Shown here in pieces: positions 1-5,134 of a stretch of DNA of 8,081 nucleotides. The DNA is from Bacillota bacterium (lineage in GTDB: Bacteria > Bacillota > Clostridia > DSM-8532), in the NCBI GenBank assembly GCA_023446675.1, contig JAEXPO010000094.1, positions 1 to 8,081 on the forward strand, in the 5' to 3' direction. The position numbers were made by a program, and so were the translations under genes. The notes below the pieces were generated by a model that saw nothing but the letters and a program-made list of their open reading frames with translations, was not told where the DNA came from and did no database searches. Positions within the stretch are counted from its first letter, which is position 1. Each line of letters opens with the position of its first letter.

Positions 1-305
1 GGGTTATTGGCTGCGAATACGAAGGCGCCTTCGGCCTTCTTCGAAGCGCTCTGGTACATAAAAAATATCGAAATCAGGGAATTGCAGGTCTCTTAACGGA
101 AGCCTTGATAAGCACTGCCCGGGATGAAAAGCTGGAGGCTGTTTATTTATTCAGCACAGGCGCCGGCGGCTATTGGACAAAACTAGGGTTCAAGCCCGTT
201 GGCGTGGCTGAGGTGATAGAAAAGCTGTCTCATGCGCCCCAGGTTAACCTGTTCAGGGAGCTGGGATGGCTTCCTACAGAAGCTGCCTATAAGCTAAAGC
301 TCTGA
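1..305 (+). CDS. GNAT family N-acetyltransferase, 3' end (ArsN2-like)
   Basis: This is the C-terminal part of an acetyl-CoA-dependent N-acetyltransferase. The frame is open from base 3 to the TGA at 303-305, and the true start lies left of the window, so the internal ATG at 105 is not the start. The visible acetyl-CoA pyrophosphate loop (motif A) reads YRNQGIAGLL, matching the R/Q-x-x-G-x-G/A pattern. It is followed by AVYLFSTGAGGYWTKLGF, the usual late strand and helix of GNATs ending in the Y/F-x-x-x-G-F turn. The tail, with hydrophobic residues then a short basic end (AYKLKL), resembles the ArsN2-like branch sometimes found near arsenic genes. No arsenic gene is visible here, so that label is only a similarity from memory and the substrate is unknown. 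No terminator was seen before the next gene, 112 bp away. Confidence 0.8.
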   Translation, partial: VIGCEYEGAFGLLRSALVHKKYRNQGIAGLLTEALISTARDEKLEAVYLFSTGAGGYWTKLGFKPVGVAEVIEKLSHAPQVNLFRELGWLPTEAAYKLKL

Positions 306-417
306 CATAAGCATTGGATACAAATATCCCGCCTCTCGCAGCACATGGTGGTGAAGGCAGGGAGTAAGTGTCCTAGCTAAATAACTTGAATACTGCAAGA
401 GCAGGAGGTGTACGTTT
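306..417. other. Intergenic spacer upstream of the APH-like kinase
   Basis: This non-coding gap holds no convincing -35/-10 pair, terminator or riboswitch that I can recognise. Its only clear signal is the strong Shine-Dalgarno AGGAGG at 403-408 for the GTG start at 418. A very small stem (CTGC-AAGA-GCAG, 394-405) sits against that site, and its right arm touches the first bases of the Shine-Dalgarno. It is too short to claim as a regulatory structure. Confidence 0.4.
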
Positions 418-1167
418 GTGATTTTGGGAAAAAGGATTGGAACCGGCAACACGGCTGAGGTTTATGAATGGGAAGACGGAAGGGTCATAAAGCTTTTTAA
501 AAGAGGATATCCCTTAAGCGCGGTAGAGAAGGAATTCACCAATGCCATGGCGGTAAGCTCCCTTGACTTTCCCAGGCCTGTGGCCTATGAGCTGATTTGG
601 GTGGGGGAACGTGCGGGCATTGTTTACAGCAGGGCAGAAGGAGAATCCCTTGTGGATTGGGTTATGAAAACAGGTGACATTAGCCGCTGCGGATACTATC
701 TGGCTGAGCTTCATAAGCGAATTCTGCTTCATCGGCTTCCCGAGGCCCAAAGCTATAAGGATTTTCTGGAATGGGGCATTAAAAAAGCCTGGCTTAATCA
801 CGCCGATAAGCTCAAGGGCTTTCTTGAGGCTCTGGAACAGCTGCCGGAGGGGGATACGCTTTGCCATGGGGATTACCATCCCGGCAATGTGCTTCTATCA
901 GAGGGGAAGACATCAGTGATTGATTTCATGAATATTTGCCGTGGTCCCATGCTCTATGATGCTGCCAGAACGGTTTACCTGATAGAATTCACACCTGTGC
1001 CTGAGGGAACTGAAAACCGGGCGTTAGTAATGGCGCTTAAGCAGAAGCTTGCAGCCGCCTATCTTTCGGAAATGGGCATAGCAAGGGAAAGTATTAATGC
1101 TTTTTTATATGTAATAACTGCCGCCAGGGCAGGAGAGTGTCCGGCTGAATTTCTGCCGGAGAGATAA
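418..1167 (+). CDS. Aminoglycoside phosphotransferase / choline kinase-fold protein (TIGR02172-like)
   Basis: This is a small cytoplasmic kinase of the APH/choline-kinase fold, expected to transfer the ATP gamma-phosphate to a small-molecule hydroxyl. The 249-residue length fits. The nucleotide-binding loop is GTGNTAEVY at 8-16, and the ATP-anchoring lysine is K25 in VIKLF. The catalytic loop is HGDYHPGN at 150-157, with D152 as the base and N157 as a metal ligand. The DFG-equivalent metal-binding Asp is D169 in VIDFMN. The GTG start at 418 is fixed by AGGAGG at 403-408 with 9 nt spacing, and the G-loop begins at once, as in the TIGR02172 group. The key catalytic residues are intact, so it is probably active. 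The substrate is unknown: most chromosomal members are not proven antibiotic-resistance enzymes, and nothing nearby identifies a target. The gene stands alone, with gaps on both sides. Confidence 0.87.
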   Translation: MILGKRIGTGNTAEVYEWEDGRVIKLFKRGYPLSAVEKEFTNAMAVSSLDFPRPVAYELIWVGERAGIVYSRAEGESLVDWVMKTGDISRCGYYLAELHKRILLHRLPEAQSYKDFLEWGIKKAWLNHADKLKGFLEALEQLPEGDTLCHGDYHPGNVLLSEGKTSVIDFMNICRGPMLYDAARTVYLIEFTPVPEGTENRALVMALKQKLAAAYLSEMGIARESINAFLYVITAARAGECPAEFLPER

Positions 1168-1326
1168 TTGCCTTTTTAGGCTTTAAGGAAGATGTGAAAA
1201 GGGGCAGAGGAAACAAGGGCTTTAAATTGTCGAAATTTATCAAAACAAATACTGAATATTACTGGATGCTCTACAGCGCGTTGGATTATAATGGATGTAA
1301 TTTAATGAAGCGAGGTAAAGTGTACC
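1168..1326. other. Intergenic region with a perfect -10-like box
   Basis: The region contains TATAAT at 1287-1292, which would place transcription start near 1299 and leave a leader of about 28 nt before the GTG at 1327. The matching -35 position (TGGATG or GGATGC) is poor. A second loose pair, TTGTCG near 1228 with TACTGA 17 nt later, is also possible. A weak stem GCCT-TTTT-AGGC at 1170-1181 follows the kinase stop but lacks a proper T-tract. A 61-codon frame beginning with GTG at 1194 runs through here and into the next gene, but I do not consider it real. Confidence 0.35.
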
Positions 1327-1518
1327 GTGAAAACAGAGAGCTTTTTAGATATAATACAAACCTACATACCCGAACTTGAGAGTCTCTTAAATGCCGGTGT
1401 TGAAGAAGTAAAGCTTGTCGAGTTGGAAAGCCGCTTAGGCTGCGTTTTTCCGGAGGATTTCAGAAGCCTTTGGGTCAATAAAGCTCGACGCCTTCTGGAC
1501 GGAGTACTATGGGGATAA
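1327..1518 (+). pseudogene. SUKH (SMI1/KNR4)-like N-terminal fragment, cut off by a frameshift
   Basis: This 63-codon frame starts at GTG 1327 with GAGGT at 1312-1316 as a plausible ribosome binding site. Residues about 28-49 (VKLVELESRLGCVFPEDFRSLW, split here by LGC) match the signature of SMI1/KNR4 (SUKH) proteins: an acidic helix, E-x-x-LG, then [L/F]PEDFR. In that superfamily the segment is followed by a conserved fold of roughly 100 more residues, but this frame ends at 1516-1518 soon after. After about 1480-1490 it becomes arginine-rich and unprotein-like (ARRLLDG). The +1 frame instead continues with sensible residues (DAFWTEYYGDKAVNGYI) straight into the LRR protein at 1550. I therefore infer that this is the N-terminus of the downstream gene, separated by a one-base insertion or a sequencing error. 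SUKH proteins are often immunity proteins in toxin systems, but no toxin is visible here. Confidence 0.55.
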
Positions 1519-1549
1519 GGCTGTTAACGGCTATATAACGGAAAAGGCT

Positions 1550-2347
1550 TTGGCAAAGCAAAGAATGGTATTTATTGAAAACGAGATGGCCATAAAGCAC
1601 GGGGCCATATCCCTTGAGCTTCTCAAAAAAATGGTCAATCTTAAGGAGTTAATCCTTCACGCCCAGGAAGTGGAAAGCTTTCAGCCCCTTGAGGAGCTTT
1701 CAAGCCTGACCCAATTTGTAACGGGAAGCACTGCCTTTAAATTGTCGGATGTGGAGTACCTGGCCAAGCTTAAAAACCTTAAATGCCTTCATATATGCGG
1801 ATTAAACCTGGAGGATATCAATTGCTTCCAAAAACTTACATCATTGAAAAGGCTGATTTTATATAAAACCACCATAGAGAATTTAGCCTCCATCGGAAAT
1901 CTTAAAAATATAACAGAGCTTGATATGGATAAAATGGAGGTAGGCGATTTATCTTTTCTGTCCGGGCTGACTAAATTGACCTCGCTAAACCTTGAGCGCA
2001 TTAAGCTGCCCAATCTTAAATTTCTGAAGAATCTTAAAAAGCTGACCGTCTTTTCAACGGACACCAAGGCAGAGGATGCCTCCGATGAGGAGATTTTTCA
2101 CAGCCTGAAGAAATTGAAGGAGTTAAACTATCCTGTAAGCGATTTAAGCATACTGAAAAGCTGCCCCAAGCTCACCTGTCTGACTATTGACACCGAAAAG
2201 ATAAAGGATATGAAGCCTTTTGCCGATGCCAACATTACTTCGGTAACGCTTTACAATGTTAAGTCCGATGAAGAGGCGAGGCAGCTTGCTGAAGATATCG
2301 AGCGTTACCATTTCTTGCAAGCGTACAGCTGGCGATCACCCAAATAA
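1550..2347 (+). CDS. Leucine-rich repeat protein (probably the C-terminal part of a frameshifted SUKH-LRR gene)
   Basis: This is a cytoplasmic-type leucine-rich repeat protein with no signal peptide, LPXTG or membrane segment. Consecutive repeats of exactly 22 residues are visible at about 71-92, 93-114, 115-136 and 137-158, each with the pattern x-x-x-L-x-x-L-x-x-L-x-L-x-x-x-x-[IL]-x-x-L. Less regular copies lie before and after. The usual LRR asparagine is mostly absent. Such solenoids normally bind proteins; the partner is unknown. The TTG at 1550 is not supported by a well-placed ribosome binding site (GGAAAAGG abuts it). The frame is open further upstream, to a TAG at 1436, without any better start. 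Residues encoded at 1487-1549 look genuinely coding, so the natural start is probably GTG 1327 in the other frame. With one base removed, 1327-2347 would encode 339 residues. The LRR part may be untranslated if the frameshift is real. Confidence 0.7.
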   Translation: MAKQRMVFIENEMAIKHGAISLELLKKMVNLKELILHAQEVESFQPLEELSSLTQFVTGSTAFKLSDVEYLAKLKNLKCLHICGLNLEDINCFQKLTSLKRLILYKTTIENLASIGNLKNITELDMDKMEVGDLSFLSGLTKLTSLNLERIKLPNLKFLKNLKKLTVFSTDTKAEDASDEEIFHSLKKLKELNYPVSDLSILKSCPKLTCLTIDTEKIKDMKPFADANITSVTLYNVKSDEEARQLAEDIERYHFLQAYSWRSPK

Positions 2348-2483
2348 AAAAGGTCTCAGTCGGAATGAGCGAAAAAGGGCGTTTCGTTTAAGGCTGTAAC
2401 CTACTTTTTGTGTGCAGAAGAATGCACGGAATGCAAAGCAAAAGAACGCCGAATCTTTATAATAAAGCTTAGGAGGTGATGAA
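2348..2483. other. Intergenic region upstream of the AraC-VOC gene
   Basis: A perfect TATAAT lies at 2458-2463, and the strong Shine-Dalgarno AGGAGG at 2471-2476 follows it. If this is a -10 box, transcription would begin near 2470 and give a leader of only about 14 nt. The -35 position (AAAGCA at 2435-2440) is poor, so activator-dependent initiation or chance are both possible. A short stem GTGCA-N6-TGCAC at 2412-2427 is present, but its T-run lies on the wrong side for an intrinsic terminator of the LRR gene. Confidence 0.35.
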
Positions 2484-3281
2484 ATGGATTGGCAAAAGGG
2501 TATGAACGCTGCGATTGACTATATTGAGGATAATTTGACGGGAACAGTTGACTTTAATCAGGCAGCCCGGCGCGCAGGCTGCTCAACATGGGAGTTTCAA
2601 CGCAGATTTTCCTTCCTTACCGGCATCCCCCTTGGGGATTATATCCGTCAAAGAAAGCTCACACTGGCTGCACGGGACATCCAGACCGGAGGAAGTAAAA
2701 TTATTGACATTGCCATAAGCTATGGCTATGAATCTCCGGCGGCTTTTTCCAGGGCTTTCAGCAAGCAGTTTGGAACAACGCCGGTTGCATCCCGTAGCGC
2801 TGGAATATGCTCTGAAGCTTTTCCTCGAATCACCTTTGAATGGATTGGGAAAGAGAGGCTGATGAAAATGAAAAGGTTCAGCGAAAGAGGTTATGTGGTA
2901 AGGGAAAACGGTGCTGTGTATTTTACAGAGGACATGGATGCCACGGTAAAATGGTTCGAAGAAGTGCTGGGATGGTATGGGGATGTGGCAAAAAGGGACG
3001 AGAGCGGAAAAGGCGAGTATGGCTGTGTATACGATTATCCTTCCGAGGTGGCGGTAGCCCATCTGACACCCTTTCGGGGCTTCCACCTGTTTAGGGGAGA
3101 GCCCCAAAAAAGTGTGGCAGGCTTTATTATGGTGGAGGGTCTGGATTCCTTTTATCGGCTTGTGAAGGAAAAGGGCTGGGAACATATCACAGACATTGAG
3201 TCTCAGCTATGGGGAGCGAGAGAGTGTGCCGTAACAACGCCCGACGGCTGTATTTTGCGTTTTTTTGAGTCAACACCCTGA
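2484..3281 (+). CDS. AraC-type HTH regulator fused to a VOC (glyoxalase/bleomycin-resistance) domain
   Basis: This is a one-component transcription regulator, expected to bind DNA through its N-terminus and a small molecule through its C-terminus. Residues 1-105 form the double helix-turn-helix of the AraC/XylS family. Signatures are the recognition helix around GCSTWEFQRRF, then DIAISYGYESPAAFSRAFSKQFGTTP. A linker at about 110-130 leads into a VOC fold from about 140 to 262: VYFTEDMDATVKWFEEVLGW begins the first beta-alpha-beta unit, and TTPDGCILRFFE is the typical closing strand. The first metal-ligand position is not a His, so a binding role like bleomycin-resistance proteins fits better than an enzyme. 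The ATG at 2484 has AGGAGG 7 nt upstream. A weaker internal start lies at the domain junction (GAGAGG before ATG 2862/2868). The DJ-1/PfpI gene follows by 57 bp and is the likely target and operon partner. Confidence 0.86.
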   Translation: MDWQKGMNAAIDYIEDNLTGTVDFNQAARRAGCSTWEFQRRFSFLTGIPLGDYIRQRKLTLAARDIQTGGSKIIDIAISYGYESPAAFSRAFSKQFGTTPVASRSAGICSEAFPRITFEWIGKERLMKMKRFSERGYVVRENGAVYFTEDMDATVKWFEEVLGWYGDVAKRDESGKGEYGCVYDYPSEVAVAHLTPFRGFHLFRGEPQKSVAGFIMVEGLDSFYRLVKEKGWEHITDIESQLWGARECAVTTPDGCILRFFESTP

Positions 3282-3293
3282 TGAACTGAAATA

Positions 3294-3327
3294 AGGGAAG
3301 CAATAACTGAAGGGTTGTTGCTTCCCT
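3294..3327 (+). promoter_or_regulatory. Long intercistronic RNA hairpin before the DJ-1/PfpI gene
   Basis: Arms 3294-3308 and 3313-3327 pair along all 15 positions as RNA: ten uninterrupted Watson-Crick pairs at the base (AGGGAAGCAA with TTGCTTCCCT), then U-G, A-U, A-U, C-G and U-G, closed by a GAAG tetraloop. It lies between the AraC-VOC stop at 3281 and the DJ-1 ATG at 3339, ending just before the GGGAG ribosome binding site at 3328-3332. No U-tract follows on the plus strand, so it is not a standard intrinsic terminator. It could set the relative expression of the two cistrons by mRNA processing, stability or partial attenuation, or, as DNA, be an operator. The pairing is directly seen; the role is inference. 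Confidence 0.6.
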
Positions 3328-3338
3328 GGGAGAAAAAG

Positions 3339-3923
3339 ATGACGATCAATTTTTTATTGTTTGACAAGTTTGAAACTCTGGATGCCTTTGGCCCCGTAGA
3401 AATTTTAGGGAAGCCCGAGGGTTGGACTCTCAACTACTGCTCCCTTTATGGCGGCACGGTGATGAGCACTCAGGGCGCGCCAATTGTAACCAAAAGCCTT
3501 CAAAAGGCTGATCCCGAGGGGGTGCTGGTTATTCCCGGAGGTATGGGTACAAGAAGCCTTGTAAAGGATGAGGCTTTTATTGCCGCCCTTAAGGAGGCTG
3601 CCGCTAATTCCGCTTACTGCCTTACCATTTGTACAGGCTCGGCTTTGCTTGCCCGGACCGGCCTTATAACCGGTAAACGCGCCACGACAAACAAAAGAGC
3701 CTTCGACTGGGTTGTTTCGGTAAATCCTGAGGTTCTATGGGTTAAGCGGGCCAGATGGGTGGCTGACGGCAAGTACTATACCTCCTCGGGGGTTTCGGCG
3801 GGCATGGATATGGCACTGGGCTTTATAAGGGATCTTTTAGGGGAACCCAGGGCTTGTGAAATAGCTGACAAAATCGAATACACCTGGCACTCGGATTGCA
3901 ATGAGGACCCTTTCGCAGGATAA
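3339..3923 (+). CDS. DJ-1/PfpI family protein (isonitrile hydratase-like)
   Basis: This is a 194-residue cytoplasmic protein of the DJ-1/PfpI (class I glutamine amidotransferase-like) fold. The first strand is INFLLFDKFETLDAFGPVEIL, written here as INFLLFD then KFETLDAFGPVEIL, with D15 in the L-D-x-x-G-P-x-E motif. The nucleophile elbow is LTICTGS, with C98 followed by T99. The strand-loop TSSGVSAGMDMAL follows near the end. The D15/C98/T99 pattern matches isonitrile hydratases and the amidase-like N-terminal domain of some AraC proteins, so hydration of a nitrile-like or other small electrophile is possible but unproven. The ATG at 3339 is preferred, with GGGAG at 3328-3332. The in-frame TTG at 3315 lies inside the hairpin and adds unconserved residues. 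It probably forms an operon with the AraC-VOC regulator upstream. It ends 4 bp from the convergent XRE gene. Confidence 0.85.
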   Translation: MTINFLLFDKFETLDAFGPVEILGKPEGWTLNYCSLYGGTVMSTQGAPIVTKSLQKADPEGVLVIPGGMGTRSLVKDEAFIAALKEAAANSAYCLTICTGSALLARTGLITGKRATTNKRAFDWVVSVNPEVLWVKRARWVADGKYYTSSGVSAGMDMALGFIRDLLGEPRACEIADKIEYTWHSDCNEDPFAG

Positions 3924-3927
3924 GGCA

Positions 3928-5001
3928 TCAGAGCGCATCTTCCGTTTCAAGCAAGGCAAGAGCTGCTTTGTACTCCTCCCTGTGCCGGATACTGTCAAAG
4001 CTTGTGTCGCCTTTGAGGCTGTCCAGTATTGTTTTGCGCATAAACATCAAGGTTGCGCTCATTTGAGAAGCACTCTGGGACAGTTCATAAAAAAGCTTCT
4101 GTCCCCAGGGTTTCATTTCTCCGCTAAAAGAACGGGCAAATTGCAGAAAGCTTCCGGCTGCCGCTTCCGCATTATTTTCACGCAGATAAACCTCCGCAAA
4201 AAGCATATCACTCATGGCATAAGGATAATCCATTATATGGGCCAATTCCTTGTGAAGCTGACAAAGCTCCAGAGCATCGGAGGTCACTGGCGTATAGCTT
4301 TGAGCCATCAGCTTGGATAAGCAGGTTAGAGCCTTTTGAAAGGACAGGTAGAGCTGGGTTTGAATAATGAGCCTGGCTTTTTTTATGTCACCCTGCCGTT
4401 CATAGAGGACAGCCTGTAGAAAGTACTTTTCAGGGGCATTGTCTGGAATGTTTTCCAGAAGCTCCTGTGCCCGTTGGAGAGCATCGTCCTCCAGACATAA
4501 TCCGGCCAAAAGATAGGCTGCTTGATGAACCAGGGCGGCTTCCCCGCTTTTTATGACTTCTTCAAGTAGCTCCTTGGATTTTTGCCGGTTTGTTAGCCGA
4601 AGCTCATCGCTTTGTCCCGGCAGCCCCGCCAGAATAGAAGCCATATGAAGCTGGAGCCCCGGATTTTCCGGATAGGTGCACAGGATTTGGTGCATACGTG
4701 CAAGAGCCGTTTCTCCGTCCTTTTCACGGTAAAGGGTGGCCACCTCTGCCGCAAAGGCAGCTGCCTGCATATCCGTAAGCTTCGGGGTAAAGCTTAAAAG
4801 CGTGTCCACATTGGTGCCCAAGACTCTGGCTATAGGAGCAAGGAGTGTAATGTCCGGGTAGCTGGCCTGGGTTTCCCATTTACTGACAGCCGGAGTGGAA
4901 ACGCCTACAGCATTGGCCAGCTGCTCCTGTGTCAGGCCCTTTTGCTTGCGCAGGCTGGCAATGGTTGTTCCGATTTGTAGGATTTCAGGTTTTAATTCCA
5001 T
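3928..5001 (-). CDS. XRE-family HTH regulator with TPR-like C-terminal region
   Basis: This 357-residue cytoplasmic regulator has a Cro/C1-type helix-turn-helix at about residues 9-70: IASLRKQKGLTQEQLANAV, then GVSTPAVSKWETQASYPDI, with the SKWE recognition-helix pattern typical of Bacillota XRE proteins. From about 75 to 335 it is all-helical with paired A/L-rich helices such as AAYLLAGLCLEDDALQRAQEL, which fits tetratricopeptide-like repeats. HTH-plus-TPR proteins often respond to peptides (the RRNPP group) or protein partners, but no small peptide gene is evident alongside. The ATG at 5001 directly precedes the HTH, and GGAGG at 5014-5018 lies 12 nt upstream, slightly long. A well-formed promoter (5058-5086) precedes it, so it can be transcribed independently of the AraC-C39-like gene upstream on the same strand. 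Its targets are unknown; self-regulation through a palindrome in its leader is possible. Confidence 0.84.
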   Translation of the reverse strand: MELKPEILQIGTTIASLRKQKGLTQEQLANAVGVSTPAVSKWETQASYPDITLLAPIARVLGTNVDTLLSFTPKLTDMQAAAFAAEVATLYREKDGETALARMHQILCTYPENPGLQLHMASILAGLPGQSDELRLTNRQKSKELLEEVIKSGEAALVHQAAYLLAGLCLEDDALQRAQELLENIPDNAPEKYFLQAVLYERQGDIKKARLIIQTQLYLSFQKALTCLSKLMAQSYTPVTSDALELCQLHKELAHIMDYPYAMSDMLFAEVYLRENNAEAAAGSFLQFARSFSGEMKPWGQKLFYELSQSASQMSATLMFMRKTILDSLKGDTSFDSIRHREEYKAALALLETEDAL

Positions 5002-5036
5002 TAATTTAACTTTCCTCCGTTTTTGGTTATTCCGGC

Positions 5037-5046
5037 AGAGCGCTCT
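5037..5046. promoter_or_regulatory. Perfect 10-bp palindrome in the XRE gene leader
   Basis: AGAGCGCTCT is a perfect palindrome. It lies just downstream of the predicted transcription start (about 5051 on the minus strand), where a bound repressor would block elongation or initiation. XRE proteins commonly bind short palindromes near their own promoters, so autoregulation is reasonable, but no second copy was found in the window. A 10-bp palindrome can also occur by chance. Confidence 0.3.
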
Positions 5047-5057
5047 TGCTGACTTAA

Positions 5058-5086
5058 ATTATATGCCCTTAAGGTTTCTCCGGCAA
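5058..5086 (-). promoter_or_regulatory. Sigma-A-type promoter for the XRE regulator
   Basis: Read on the minus strand, TTGCCG (5086-5081) is separated by exactly 17 bp from a perfect TATAAT (5063-5058). The -35 box matches the consensus in four of six positions. The predicted start is near 5051, giving a leader of about 50 nt before the ATG at 5001. It lies in the 117-bp gap between the two minus-strand genes, so the XRE gene does not depend on read-through. Confidence 0.65.
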
Positions 5087-5117
5087 TGGAGGCGAAGTTA
5101 ATCAGTGGTGCCAATTC

Positions 5118-5134
5118 ATTAACCGATGGTTAAT
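5118..5134. repeat. 17-bp inverted repeat across the AraC-C39-like stop codon
   Basis: ATTAACC-GAT-GGTTAAT is a perfect 7-bp inverted repeat with a 3-base centre. It includes the TAA stop (5119-5121, minus strand) of the AraC-C39-like gene. The stem is AT-rich and no T-tract follows on the minus strand, so it is unlikely to be an efficient intrinsic terminator. It lies about 32 bp upstream of the XRE promoter and could be a regulator site. Confidence 0.35.

Noticed and set aside
20..33. 14-bp perfect palindrome CGAAGGCGCCTTCG
   Set aside because: It lies inside the GNAT coding region and is explained by the E-G-A-F codons. There is no second copy.
514..879. Antisense 121-codon frame inside the kinase gene
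   Set aside because: It is a shadow of a gene with clear catalytic motifs, and nothing in its translation looks like a protein family.
1141..1181. Hairpins CCGGC-N9-GCCGG and GCCT-TTTT-AGGC at the end of the kinase gene as a terminator
   Set aside because: The stems are 4-5 bp, the first lies in coding sequence, and no T-tract follows either one.
1194..1379. A 61-codon frame starting at GTG 1194
   Set aside because: It has a badly spaced ribosome binding site, a low-complexity basic composition, and overlaps the better SUKH-like frame by about 50 bases. No family resemblance was seen.
2405..2427. Stem GTGCA-N6-TGCAC next to a T5 run as a terminator of the LRR gene
   Set aside because: The T-run precedes the stem on the plus strand, and the stem is only five base pairs.
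2583..3185. Antisense 200-codon frame inside the AraC-VOC gene
   Set aside because: It is long but Cys-, His- and Ser-rich with no recognisable fold, and lies fully opposite a confidently assigned gene.
3315..3338. TTG 3315 as start of the DJ-1/PfpI gene
   Set aside because: It falls in the right arm of the hairpin, has a weak ribosome binding site, and adds eight residues before the conserved first strand. ATG 3339 fits better.
3901..4320. Plus-strand 139-codon frame at the convergent junction
   Set aside because: It lies almost wholly opposite the XRE-TPR gene, has no good ribosome binding site, and its composition is typical of an antisense shadow.
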